From the NCBI RefSeq assembly GCF_000787775.1, contig NZ_BBPM01000045.1, forward strand, positions 1 to 59,117: a DNA stretch of 59,117 bases. The letters run 5' to 3'. Shown one piece after another: positions 24,086 through 32,175 of the stretch (its first letter is position 1; every line of letters starts with the position of its first letter). Position numbers and translations under genes: made by a program. The notes under the pieces were generated by a model. The model saw nothing but the letters and a program-made list of their open reading frames with translations. It did no database searches and was not told the DNA's origin. Source of the DNA: Streptacidiphilus carbonis. Its GTDB lineage: Bacteria > Actinomycetota > Actinomycetes > Streptomycetales > Streptomycetaceae.

Positions 24086-25102
24086 ATGGCGGACAACACT
24101 ATCGGACATGGACGGCTGGAGATCCACATCACCCCCTCTGACCTGGGGCGACGTATTTCGGTGCGGCGAATTTTGGGTTCCACGGAGGGACGCCCGCTGT
24201 TCGGCGACGTGATCGGCGTGCTCACATCGTGGGACAACGGGACGCTGACGGTGCTGGACCGGGCCGGTGGGAGCGTCGAGATCGCGGAGAGCGCACTGGT
24301 CGCGGGCAAGGCGGTGCCGCCCGCGCCGATCCGCAGGTCCGCCCCGGCGCCGGAGGACCCGGGGCCGGTCGCGCTGCAGCGGATCGCGGCCCGCGGCTGG
24401 CCCGCGGTGGAGAGCGAGCCGCTGGGCGAGTGGGTGCTCCGGGCCTCCAGCGGCTTCACCCGCCGCGGCAACTCGGTGCAGACGCTGGGCGACCCGGGGA
24501 TGCCGCTGGACGACGCCCTCGACCTGGTCCGGGCCTGGTACGCGCGGCGCGGCCTGGCCGCCCACATCGAGCTGACCACGCCGGGCTCCCCCGAGGGCCT
24601 GGCGAAGCTGCTCGCCGAGCGGGGCGCGACCGAGGCGGAGACCCTGGTCCGCACCGCCCCGCTGGCGGTGCTGGCCGCCACCGGCACCGGGCCGTCGCAG
24701 GTACGGCTGTCGCGCCGCGCGGACGCCGCCTGGATGTCGCGCTACCAGCGGGTCGGCGGCGACCCCGCCCGGGAGCGGGCGGCCCAGCAGGTCATCCACG
24801 GTGGTCCCTCCGTCTGGTTCGCCACCCTGTCGGTGCCGGGGCACGACGGCCCGGCCGCGATCGGACGGTGCGTCGTCGACGGCGAGTGGGCCGGGCTGGG
24901 GGCCGTCGAAGTCGTTCCGGAACTGCGTCGGCGCGGGCTCGCCTCCGAGCTGATGGCGGTACTGGCGAGCCGGGCCGCCGAGGAGGGCGCCCGCGGTGCA
25001 TACCTCCAGGTCGAGGCCGGGAACACCCGCGCCGCCGCGCTCTACGACAAGCTGGGATTCAGCACCTCCTACCGCTACCGGTACGCGCGGCTGGAGTCGT
25101 AG
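24086..25102 (+). CDS. GNAT-family N-acetyltransferase with N-terminal extra domain
   Basis: 338 residues. The N-terminal ~75 residues form a small beta domain (GRRISVRRILGSTEGRPLFG, VIGVLTSWDNGTLTVLDRAG) as in actinobacterial Rv0428c-like acetyltransferases. The C-terminal GNAT domain has the acetyl-CoA motif VVPELRRRGLASELM and the last strand-helix unit VEAGNTRAAALYDKLGFS. The acceptor is unknown. A TAGTAT box near 24041 and CCGGAGG near 24071 are a plausible promoter and ribosome site. It is divergent from the ferredoxin-dapC operon. Confidence 0.8.
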   Translation: MADNTIGHGRLEIHITPSDLGRRISVRRILGSTEGRPLFGDVIGVLTSWDNGTLTVLDRAGGSVEIAESALVAGKAVPPAPIRRSAPAPEDPGPVALQRIAARGWPAVESEPLGEWVLRASSGFTRRGNSVQTLGDPGMPLDDALDLVRAWYARRGLAAHIELTTPGSPEGLAKLLAERGATEAETLVRTAPLAVLAATGTGPSQVRLSRRADAAWMSRYQRVGGDPARERAAQQVIHGGPSVWFATLSVPGHDGPAAIGRCVVDGEWAGLGAVEVVPELRRRGLASELMAVLASRAAEEGARGAYLQVEAGNTRAAALYDKLGFSTSYRYRYARLES

Positions 25103-25161
25103 CCGTTCCACGCCGGGGGCGAGTCGCCGCCTGATGCGCGCTGAGCTCCCCCGGCGGCTAA

Positions 25162-25167
25162 TAGACT
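25162..25167 (+). promoter_or_regulatory. -10 box (TAGACT) of a predicted leaderless transcript
   Basis: TAGACT is followed by eight bases and the ATG at 25176, with no ribosome site in between. Confidence 0.55.
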
Positions 25168-25175
25168 CCCCCGCG

Positions 25176-26027
25176 ATGACCGAGGACAGCAGGGAGCGGT
25201 TCGCCGCCGAGGCGAGAGGCGAGACGCCGGATCTCGCTCTGCTGTGCCTGCTCATGGGCTTCGAGACGGATCTCGATCCCGCCGACGGCGGGATCGAGGC
25301 CTGTCTGGCCCCGGCCCGGCACGCCCTGGACCGCCTCGCGGCGCTCACCGCCACCGCGTTCAGGACCGCGGGAGCGCAGGCCTCGCCCGCCGAGACGGCC
25401 GCCCTGCTGGCCGGGGCCCTGGCCGGCTCCGCGGACCTGCGCGGCGGCCCCGGGGTCTACAAGCGGCTGGAGTCCTCGCTGCTGCACCAGGTGCTGCGGC
25501 GCGGGCGCGGGCTGCCGATCACCGTCTCGATCGTCTGGATCACCGTCGCCCGGATGCTCGACCTGCCCGTCCACGGGGTGGCCCTGCCTGGCCATTTCGT
25601 GGTCGGCGTCGGCGACCCCGACGGCGACTTCGTACTGGCGGACCCCTTCCACGGCGGCCGGGTGCTCTCCCTGGAGGAGGCCGGGGCGATCGCCGAGGAG
25701 GGCGGCTATCCGCTGGACGCGGCGCTGCTGCGCCCGGCCGAGCCGCTGGACATAGTCCTGCGCGTACTGGGCAACATCCGGGCCTGGGCCGCGGCCCGCC
25801 CCGAGCAGGCCCTCACCCAGCTCTGGGCCGCCGAGCTGTCGCTGCTGCTCCCCCGCCACCCGGCGCAGCTGCGCCTGGAGCGGGCCGAACTGCTGGTCAA
25901 GACCGGCCGCTTCGTGGAGGGCGCGGTGGAGATGGAGTCCTACGCCGAGATCCTGGACGCCTTCGACCCGGAGTCGGCCAAGCGGGTGCGGCTCGACGCG
26001 CGGGCGGCCAGGTACCGGCTGAACTGA
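25176..26027 (+). CDS. SirB1-family transglutaminase-like protein, probably non-catalytic
   Basis: 283 residues, cytoplasmic. The core is LLHQVLRRGRGLPITVSIVW, LDLPVHGVALPGHFVVGVGD and DFVLADPFHGGRVLSLEE, the conserved blocks of the SirB1 N-terminal (transglutaminase-like) family. The usual Cys position is not a Cys, so the fold is likely used for binding rather than catalysis. A C-terminal TPR-like helical part follows (ARPEQALTQLWAAELSLLLP, RHPAQLRLERAELLVKTGRF). The role is unknown. The transcript is probably leaderless. It ends only 11 bases from the convergent response-regulator gene, with no hairpin visible. Confidence 0.8.
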   Translation: MTEDSRERFAAEARGETPDLALLCLLMGFETDLDPADGGIEACLAPARHALDRLAALTATAFRTAGAQASPAETAALLAGALAGSADLRGGPGVYKRLESSLLHQVLRRGRGLPITVSIVWITVARMLDLPVHGVALPGHFVVGVGDPDGDFVLADPFHGGRVLSLEEAGAIAEEGGYPLDAALLRPAEPLDIVLRVLGNIRAWAAARPEQALTQLWAAELSLLLPRHPAQLRLERAELLVKTGRFVEGAVEMESYAEILDAFDPESAKRVRLDARAARYRLN

Positions 26028-26038
26028 ACCGGAAGCGG

Positions 26039-26644
26039 TCAGAGCCAGCCCTTCTCGCGGGCGATGCGGACCGCTTCGGTCCGGTTGCGGGCGGCGGTCT
26101 TCTGGATGGCGGCGGAGAGGTAGTTGCGGACGGTCCCCTCGGAGAGGTGCAGCCGCTGGGCGACCTCGGCGTTGGCGGAGCCGTCGGCCGCGGCGGCGAG
26201 GACGTCGCGCTCGCGGGAGGTGAGCGGGTTGGCGCCCTCGGCCAGGGCCGCTGCCGCCAGGGTGGGGTCGATGACCCGCTCGCCGCGCAGCACCCGGCGG
26301 ACGGCCTCGGCCAGCTGCGACGCCGGGGCGTCCTTCACCAGGAAGGCGTCCGCGCCGGACTCCATGGCGCGGCGCAGGTAGCCGGGGCGGCCGAACGTGG
26401 TGACTATCACGATCTTGGTGGCCGGGCGCTTGCGGCGCAGCAGCGCGGCGGCCTCGATGCCGGTCAGCCCGGGCATCTCGATGTCCAGGATCGCCACCTC
26501 CGCCTCATGGGCCACGGCGGCGTCCACCACTTCGTCCCCGCGCGAGACCTGGGCGACGACCTCGATGTCGCCCTCCAGGCTCAGCAGCGCGGCGAGTGCT
26601 TCACGGACCATGCCCTGGTCCTCGGCGAGGAGAATTCTGATCAC
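26039..26644 (-). CDS. NarL/LuxR-family response regulator (DesR-like)
   Basis: 201 residues. Receiver domain with acidic pocket LLAEDQ (Glu8, Asp9), phospho-acceptor Asp54 in VAILDIEMPGLTG, and Lys104 in FLVKDA. A LuxR-type helix-turn-helix follows (about 137-195; LTSRERDVLAAAADGSANAE and LHLSEGTVRNYLSAAIQK). It should bind DNA when phosphorylated by the adjacent sensor kinase. GTG 26644 overlaps the kinase stop in GTGA. The operon order ABC ATPase, ABC permease, kinase, regulator suggests that it controls the exporter. Confidence 0.92.
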   Translation of the reverse strand: MIRILLAEDQGMVREALAALLSLEGDIEVVAQVSRGDEVVDAAVAHEAEVAILDIEMPGLTGIEAAALLRRKRPATKIVIVTTFGRPGYLRRAMESGADAFLVKDAPASQLAEAVRRVLRGERVIDPTLAAAALAEGANPLTSRERDVLAAAADGSANAEVAQRLHLSEGTVRNYLSAAIQKTAARNRTEAVRIAREKGWL

Positions 26645-27867
26645 TGCTGCACGGTACCGGGCACAGCTTCCTCGACGGGACCCGTTGCCGCACGCAGCGG
26701 CACCCACGCGCGGACGGTGAAGCCGCGGCCGCGCTCGCCCGGCCCGGCCTCCAGCCGTCCGTCGGCGAGGGCCAGCCGCTCGGCGAGTCCGGTCAGACCG
26801 TTGCCGCGGCGGTGTCCGCCCTTCCGCGCGCCGGCCCCGTCGTCGGCGACCTCCAGGCGGAGCGAGCGGGAGCCGTCCGGCTCCGGGTACTCGGACAGCC
26901 GCACCGTGCAGTGCTGGGCTCCGCTGTGGCGGACCACATTGGTGACCGCCTCGCGCAGCGCCCAGCCGAGCGCGCCCTCCTCGTCCGGGCCCAGGCCGGG
27001 ACGCGGGTCGGCGATGGCCGGGTCGGTGTCGGCCTCGATGTCGGCCGCGGTCAGCGCGGTGCGGGCGGCGGCGATCTCGACGGCCAGCTTGGGCCTGCGG
27101 TAGCCGCCGATCGCCTCGCGGACGTCGACCAGCGCCTGCCGGCTGACCTTCTCGATGTCCTCGACCTGGGCCCTGGCCTCGGCGTAGCGCTCCTGGTCCA
27201 TGAACCGGGCGGTCAGCTCGGACTTGAGGGTGACCAGCGAGAGCGAGTGGCCGAGCAAGTCGTGCAGGTCCCTGGCCATCCGCAGCCGCTCGTCGGAGGC
27301 GGCGAGGGCGGCGACGGCCTGCCGGGCCTCGCGCAGCTCCTGCATGGTGCGGATCAGCCGCTGCAGTCCGGTCATCGCGGCGCCGCCGAGGAAGGCGGAC
27401 AGGGCGATCGGGATCAGCGAGGTGGTGTCGCTGTGCAGCACCGCGCCGGTGACCACGATCAGCCCGGTGACCGCGCCCACCCCGTAGATGGCGAAGCGCT
27501 GCGGCAGGATCAGCCCGGCGCTGACGGCGGTGTAGGTGTAGAGCGCCAGCCAGTTGTCGCCGAGGGTGAAACAGGTGGCCGCCGAGATGACCAGCATCCC
27601 GCCGAGCAGCCACCCGTAGAGCGGGGTCCAGCGGGTGCCGGTGCCGGTCACCGAACGGCGCAGCACCAGGTACCCGTAGCAGCCCAGGAAGAGCACCAGC
27701 AGGATCCAGCCCGCGATCCGGCCGCCCAGCCGGTGCGGTCCCGAGACCAGGTCGCTGATCGGATAGGCCAGGTAGAGCATCCACAAGCCCATCCAGCAGA
27801 GCTTGACGAACTGCTGGCGCCGGCTCTCCGGCGGTAGTCCGATGCGTGGCGCGGCCACGTCGCTCAT
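26641..27867 (-). CDS. Sensor histidine kinase (DesK-like, HisKA_3)
   Basis: 408 residues. About five to six membrane helices in the first ~165 residues form the sensor, with no large external loop. The dimerisation box is RLRMARDLHDLLGHSLSLVT with phospho-His202, and the ATPase has REAVTNVVRHSGA (N box), VADDGAG (G1) and GNGLTGLAERL (G2). DesK-type kinases often sense membrane state or antibiotics in the membrane. ATG 27867 has AGGAGGG eight bases upstream. It is coupled to the response regulator by a GTGA overlap and lies 95 bases after the ABC permease. Confidence 0.92.
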   Translation of the reverse strand: MSDVAAPRIGLPPESRRQQFVKLCWMGLWMLYLAYPISDLVSGPHRLGGRIAGWILLVLFLGCYGYLVLRRSVTGTGTRWTPLYGWLLGGMLVISAATCFTLGDNWLALYTYTAVSAGLILPQRFAIYGVGAVTGLIVVTGAVLHSDTTSLIPIALSAFLGGAAMTGLQRLIRTMQELREARQAVAALAASDERLRMARDLHDLLGHSLSLVTLKSELTARFMDQERYAEARAQVEDIEKVSRQALVDVREAIGGYRRPKLAVEIAAARTALTAADIEADTDPAIADPRPGLGPDEEGALGWALREAVTNVVRHSGAQHCTVRLSEYPEPDGSRSLRLEVADDGAGARKGGHRRGNGLTGLAERLALADGRLEAGPGERGRGFTVRAWVPLRAATGPVEEAVPGTVQQ

Positions 27868-27962
27868 GGGTCGTCCCTCCTGGTGACGGTGACAGCGTGC
27901 CGGACCGGGACACCGCCGGGAAGCGTACGGCCTCCCGGCGGCGCGAAGTGGCTGACCTGCCG

Positions 27963-28685
27963 TCAGGCCTCCTTGCGGTCCCTGCGGTAGAGGAAGGCGG
28001 CGAGGGCGCCGAAGGCGGCAGCGTAGGCGGCGACGGCCGCGATCTCACCGCTGCTCACCGAGGAGCCGGTCTGGGCCACCCGGCCCAGCTGGTTGTAGAG
28101 CGCCATCGGGGTCCACTTGGCGACGTTCGCCATGGAGCCGGTGAACTGGAAGTAGGTGCCGCCGAGCATCAGCAGCGCCATGTAGACGATCATCACGATC
28201 GGCTGCAGCGAGTCGGGTCCGGCGGAGTAGCCGAGGGCCACGCCCAGCGCGGCGAAGACGAAGCCGCCGACCCACAGCACCAGGGCGAGCGTCAGCCAGG
28301 TGCCCGCGGACAGCTTGACCCCCTCGGCGTGGCCGACCGCGAAGGTGATCACGATGGCCGGCAGGGTGGAGGCGGCGGTGGCCGCGATCTTGGCCACCAC
28401 GTAGCCGTAGCCGGGCAGGGCGGTCAGCCGCAGCTGGCGGGCCCAGCCGCTCTTGCGCTCCAGCGCGATCCGGGTGGCATTGGTGTTCATCGAGGCGGAC
28501 ACCGTGCCCAGGGTGGCCATGGAGACCATGAAGTAGGCCTTGACCGAGACCCCGCCGAGGGTGTCCACGCCGCTGTAGGCGCTGACCATCAGCAGGTACA
28601 GGCCGACCGGCATGACGATGGTGAAGATCAGGTAGCGGCGGTTGCGCAGCACCCGCAGGATCTCCAGCTTGACCAGGGTGCTCAT
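27963..28685 (-). CDS. ABC-2 type transporter permease
   Basis: 240 residues with six hydrophobic helices (first at VLRNRRYLIFTIVMPVGLYL, last at IAAVAAYAAAFGALAAFLYR), the ABC-2 plan. It carries the ABC-2 coupling region ERKSGWARQLRLTALPGYGY. It forms an exporter with the ATP-binding protein encoded immediately upstream; starts and stops overlap in ATGA. Exporters beside DesKR-like systems commonly handle lipids or antibiotics; the substrate is not readable. Confidence 0.88.
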   Translation of the reverse strand: MSTLVKLEILRVLRNRRYLIFTIVMPVGLYLLMVSAYSGVDTLGGVSVKAYFMVSMATLGTVSASMNTNATRIALERKSGWARQLRLTALPGYGYVVAKIAATAASTLPAIVITFAVGHAEGVKLSAGTWLTLALVLWVGGFVFAALGVALGYSAGPDSLQPIVMIVYMALLMLGGTYFQFTGSMANVAKWTPMALYNQLGRVAQTGSSVSSGEIAAVAAYAAAFGALAAFLYRRDRKEA

Positions 28686-29686
28686 CGCGCGTTCTCCTTC
28701 GCCGGGTCGGACCGGTCGGACAGGTCGGACAGGTCGGCGGCGTCCTGCTCGCCGGTGATGGTGATGAAGGCCTGCTCCAGGCCCACGCCGGAGACCTCCA
28801 GGCCGCGCGGGTAGAAGCCGGCCCGGTAGATCGCGGCGACGGCCGCGTCGGCGTCGTTGCTGTTGATCCGGACCGTGTGCCCGCTGATGTCCAGCGAGCC
28901 CACCCCGGGGATGGTGTTGAGCAGCGACAGGTCCGGTCCCTCCGCCGGGTGCAGGTCGAAGGAGATCTTGCGCAGCCCGGCCCTGGCCTTGATCTCGGCG
29001 GCGGTGCCGTCGGCGATCAGCCGGCCCCGGTGCACCACCAGCACCCGGTCGGCGATGGAGTCCGCCTCCTCCAGGTAGTGGGTGGCGAACAGCACGGTGC
29101 GTCCGGCGTCGGCCTGGGCCCGCATGACCGCCCAGAAGGCCTGCCGGGCGCTGACGTCCATGCCGGTGGTGGGCTCGTCCAGGACGATCAGGTCGCTGTC
29201 GCCGGCCGTGGCCAGGGCGAAGCGGACCCGCTGCTCCTGGCCGCCGGACAGCTTGTCGACCATGCGGTCGGCGAGCTCGGTGATCCCGGCGGTCCTCAGC
29301 ACCTCGTCCACGTCGTAGCCGCGCGGGTGGATCTCGCAGGCGAACCTGATCAGCTCGCGGACCTTCACGTCCGGCATCAGGCCGCCGCTCTGCAGCATCA
29401 CACCGACCCGGCCGTCCAGGATCGCCTGGCGCGGGGTGCCGCCGAACAGGCTGACGCTGCCGGAGCTGGGCTCGCGCAGTCCCAGCAGCATGTCGATGCT
29501 GGTGGATTTGCCGGCGCCGTTGGGGCCGAGGAAGGCGACGGTCTCGCCGGGGTACAGGGTGAGGCTGATGTCGTTGACGGCCCTCACCGCGCCGAAGTCC
29601 TTGCTGACATTGCGGAAGGCGGCGACCTCCCCGGAGCCGGGACCCCTTCGGGCCGCCCCCGTGACCTGCTCTACGGACGTGCTCAT
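28682..29686 (-). CDS. ABC transporter ATP-binding protein (drug/lipid exporter type)
   Basis: 334 residues. Walker A GPNGAGKS (54-61), Q-loop region GVMLQSGGLMPD, signature LSGGQEQRVRFAL, Walker B DLIVLDEPTTGMD and switch His in FATHYLEEAD. A ~90-residue C-terminal domain follows, as in DrrA-like proteins. The last residues include the repeat DLSDLSDRSD encoded by a 9-base tandem repeat. ATG 29686 is preferred; GAGGGAG and AGG lie within ~20 bases upstream. It starts the four-gene operon ATPase-permease-kinase-regulator. Confidence 0.9.
   Translation of the reverse strand: MSTSVEQVTGAARRGPGSGEVAAFRNVSKDFGAVRAVNDISLTLYPGETVAFLGPNGAGKSTSIDMLLGLREPSSGSVSLFGGTPRQAILDGRVGVMLQSGGLMPDVKVRELIRFACEIHPRGYDVDEVLRTAGITELADRMVDKLSGGQEQRVRFALATAGDSDLIVLDEPTTGMDVSARQAFWAVMRAQADAGRTVLFATHYLEEADSIADRVLVVHRGRLIADGTAAEIKARAGLRKISFDLHPAEGPDLSLLNTIPGVGSLDISGHTVRINSNDADAAVAAIYRAGFYPRGLEVSGVGLEQAFITITGEQDAADLSDLSDRSDPAKENAR
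28705..28738 (-). repeat. 9-base tandem repeat inside the ABC ATPase gene
   Basis: GGTCGGAC(C/A) is repeated three times in a row plus a partial fourth copy (28705-28738). It keeps the reading frame and encodes Asp/Ser-rich repeats at the very end of the protein. It would be prone to length variation between strains. Confidence 0.75.
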
Positions 29687-30216
29687 CGCTTCGCCTGCTC
29701 CCTCGTCGACCTGCGGCTTCGGCTCTTCATGCGGACGGTCCAAGACTGTCGGAGCGGTCGGCGCGGCGGCAGTGCAGCCGCTCCCGAACCCGGCATGACG
29801 GATGTCACGGCCCGGTGCCTGACAGTCGGCGGACCGCACCGCTCGCCCGAACGGAGTACTGCCGCCCGGAAGATCCACTACCGCCCGCAGGTTCGCCCGT
29901 TCGGGCGCACCGAGGGAGCGGCGCAAAGCGGCCAGCATCGGGGGTCACCGGGAACCGGAGGTCCCGCTGGGCAAAGTCGAAGTAAACCCGACAGTTCATT
30001 CGCTCGCCCGTTCGGACGCCCGGCCACGGCGGCACGCCTTCGGCATGTGCGCCCCAACCGTGCACCGATGCTCCGGCATATGCATGATGACGGAAAGTGA
30101 CCCATGGTCACTCTCTGGGTATCTAGAAGCTGCGCTGCACACACCTGCTGCACTGCACACCCGCCCCCGACCGGTACGGCAGTCCCCGCCGTCCCGCTGC
30201 TGAGAGGTGAGTCGCG
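29687..30216. other. 530-base divergent intergenic region with repeated CGCCCG..CGG motifs
   Basis: No gene is supported. The motif CGCCCGTTCGG occurs at 29894-29904 (within the hairpin CGCCCGTTCGGGCG) and 30005-30015. A variant with AA in the centre (CGCCCGAACGG) lies at 29844-29854. Nearer the small membrane-protein gene there is an inverted repeat at 30096-30112, a TATCTA -10-like box at 30120-30125 and a direct repeat GCTGC(G/A)CTGCACAC (30129-30142, 30147-30160). Confidence 0.55.
30096..30112. promoter_or_regulatory. Operator-like inverted repeat AGTGACC-CAT-GGTCACT
   Basis: A perfect 7-bp inverted repeat around a 3-base centre lies about eight bases before the TATCTA -10-like box of the gene at 30217, where it would cover the -35 region. 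This is the position expected of a repressor site. Confidence 0.5.
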
Positions 30217-30411
30217 ATGGTTCTGCCGATTTCTGCCGCCGTCCTGATGCTGGTCATCGTCATCCTGCTGGTCCGGCGCTCCGGACTGAAGCTCGTGCAC
30301 GCCGTGGTCTGCGCCCTGCTGGGCTTCTACCTCGCCTCCACGTCCATCGCGCAGCCGATCCACACGCTGAGCACCAACGTCGCCGGGATGATCTCCGGAA
30401 TCCGGCTCTGA
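30217..30411 (+). CDS. Small two-helix membrane protein, conserved in Streptomyces
   Basis: 64 residues: helix 1 LPISAAVLMLVIVILLV, a basic turn RRSGLKL, helix 2 HAVVCALLGFYLASTSIA, then a short external tail. I recall close homologues of the same length in other streptomycetes; no function is known to me. GAGAGGTGAG provides a ribosome site before the ATG. An inverted repeat upstream suggests regulated expression. It precedes mshB but mshB has its own promoter box. Confidence 0.75.
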   Translation: MVLPISAAVLMLVIVILLVRRSGLKLVHAVVCALLGFYLASTSIAQPIHTLSTNVAGMISGIRL

Positions 30412-30489
30412 CCGGCCGTCAGCCGTCTGCGGGAGCCGGGTCGGGGCCATCGCCGGGACACCGTCGGGACCGCTGCCACCCGCTCCCCG

Positions 30490-30495
30490 TACGCT
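30490..30495 (+). promoter_or_regulatory. -10 box (TACGCT) of a predicted leaderless mshB transcript
   Basis: TACGCT ends six bases before the mshB ATG at 30502, and no ribosome site is present. Confidence 0.6.
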
Positions 30496-30501
30496 GAGCC
30501 C

Positions 30502-31449
30502 ATGACGGACCCGACCACCCATCCCGCCTCCCCCTCGGCGGCGCGCCGACTCCTGCTCGTCCACGCCCATCCGGACGACGAGAGCATCGGCAACGGCGCC
30601 ACCATGGCCCGCTATGCCGCCGAGGGCGCCCTGGTGACCCTGGTCACCTGCACCCTGGGCGAGGAGGGCGAGGTGATCGGCGACGAACTGCGGCACCTCG
30701 CGGCCGACCGGGACGACACCCTGGGCCGGCACCGGATCGGCGAGCTGGCCGGGGCGATGCGGGCGCTGGGGGTGACCGACCACCGCTTCCTGGGCGGCGC
30801 GGGCCGCTACCGCGACTCGGGGATGATGGGCGTGGAGAGCAACAAGCGCCCCGACTGCTTCTGGCAGGCCGACCTGGACGAGGCGGCGGGCCATCTGGTC
30901 GCGGTGATCCGCGAGACCCGGCCCCAGGTGCTGGCCACCTACGACGAGAACGGCGGCTACGGCCACCCGGACCACATCCAGGCGCACCGCACCGCGATGC
31001 GGGCCCATGAGCTGGCGGCCGATCCGGCCTTCCGCCCCGAACTGGGACCGGCCCACCGCATCGACAAGGTCTACTGGAACTGCGTGCCGCTGTCGGTGAT
31101 CGAGGACTTCTTCGCGTCGCTGCGCTCCCAGGGCAAGGAGTTCCCCTTCCCCGGCGTCGCCGGGCCGGCGGACGTGCCCGGCGTGGTCCCGGACGAGCAG
31201 GTGAGCGCGGTGGTGGACGGCAGCGCCTACGCCGACCGCAAGATCAGCGCGATGCGGGCCCACGCCACCCAGATCGCGGTGGACGGCCCCTTCTTCTCGC
31301 TCTCCAACGACCTCGGCCAGCCGGTGCCGACCATGGAGGCGTACCGGCTGGTGTACGGGCAGGCCGGTCCGCCCGGCGCCGGCGGCCGGGAGGACGACCT
31401 CTTCGCCGGGCTCGTCCCGGCCCACGCGGTGAGGAACCCGACCCGATGA
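30502..31449 (+). CDS. mshB: N-acetyl-1-D-myo-inositol-2-amino-2-deoxy-alpha-D-glucopyranoside deacetylase
   Basis: 315 residues, PIG-L/LmbE zinc deacetylase. The zinc and catalytic motif is HAHPDDES (His23, Asp25, Asp26), with the second ligand in [10 protein letters not shown] and the substrate region [12 protein letters not shown] plus [10 protein letters not shown]. It removes the acetyl group from GlcNAc-inositol, the second step of mycothiol synthesis. The motif set, including the long C-terminal segment with [10 protein letters not shown], is that of MshB rather than the mycothiol-conjugate amidase Mca. Its TGA overlaps the ATG of the next gene in ATGA. Confidence 0.92.
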   Translation: MTDPTTHPASPSAARRLLLVHAHPDDESIGNGATMARYAAEGALVTLVTCTLGEEGEVIGDELRHLAADRDDTLGRHRIGELAGAMRALGVTDHRFLGGAGRYRDSGMMGVESNKRPDCFWQADLDEAAGHLVAVIRETRPQVLATYDENGGYGHPDHIQAHRTAMRAHELAADPAFRPELGPAHRIDKVYWNCVPLSVIEDFFASLRSQGKEFPFPGVAGPADVPGVVPDEQVSAVVDGSAYADRKISAMRAHATQIAVDGPFFSLSNDLGQPVPTMEAYRLVYGQAGPPGAGGREDDLFAGLVPAHAVRNPTR

Positions 31450-31904
31450 GCCGCCCCCAGGACCGCGCCCGCGCGAGCGTGCCCGCGCCGCGCTCCTCCT
31501 CGCCGCGTCCCCTGCCGGATCCCGCCGTGCAGCTCGCCCGGTCCACCCGGATCACCGCCTATGTGCTGCTCACCCTGCTGGGCGTGGTCGTCGGTCTGGC
31601 CGGGTGCTTCGTCCAGGCGCTCTGGTTCCCGTGCGGACTGCTGCTGGCGCTCGCAGCCACCTTCGCGCTGTTCCACGGCGGACGGACGCTGACCGGCACC
31701 CGGCTCGGCGCCGCACTGCCGGGGGTCGGCTGGTTCGCGATGCTGCTGCTGGCCAACACGCCCCGGCCGGAGGGCGATTTCCTGCTGGCCGCGAGCACCG
31801 GCTCGTATGTCTTCCTGCTGGGAGGCATGGCGCTCGCTGTGATCTGCGCCACGCTCCCCTCCCGAGCGGCGCTACGAGCGGTCCGGGACGCTCGGAGCCA
31901 GTGA
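31446..31904 (+). CDS. Small integral membrane protein partner of mshB (DUF6113-like)
   Basis: 152 residues. A disordered ~30-residue N-terminus is followed by four hydrophobic helices ([67 protein letters not shown]). The start lies inside the stop of mshB (ATGA), so they are translated together. The M. tuberculosis gene after mshB (Rv1171) is also a small membrane protein, as I recall. A link to mycothiol is an inference from coupling only. Confidence 0.8.
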   Translation: MSRPQDRARASVPAPRSSSPRPLPDPAVQLARSTRITAYVLLTLLGVVVGLAGCFVQALWFPCGLLLALAATFALFHGGRTLTGTRLGAALPGVGWFAMLLLANTPRPEGDFLLAASTGSYVFLLGGMALAVICATLPSRAALRAVRDARSQ

Positions 31905-32175
31905 CCGCATCCGGGCAAGCCACCTCAAATCGCGATAATCGGTCAGCGTGTCAGAGTCACCTGCCTCCCAGTAAGGTGGTGGACCGACAGACGGGGGGTG
32001 TTGCCGCCGGGGCGAAGGGGCCCGACGGCGGCAGGCCCTCAAAGGCGGAGGCCGACGGTCGATCCAGAGTTGGATTCCTGACGCACTGTCCGCCGGCGCG
32101 CACACGGCGCAAGACCGACGATCCACAACCGCACCCCCGTCCCCACAGGCGGCGGAGCGAACCGGAGCAGACGCA

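Noticed and set aside
28705-28738. 9-base repeat considered as a regulatory iteron
   Set aside because: It lies within the coding sequence and keeps the frame, encoding Asp/Ser repeats at the ATPase C-terminus.
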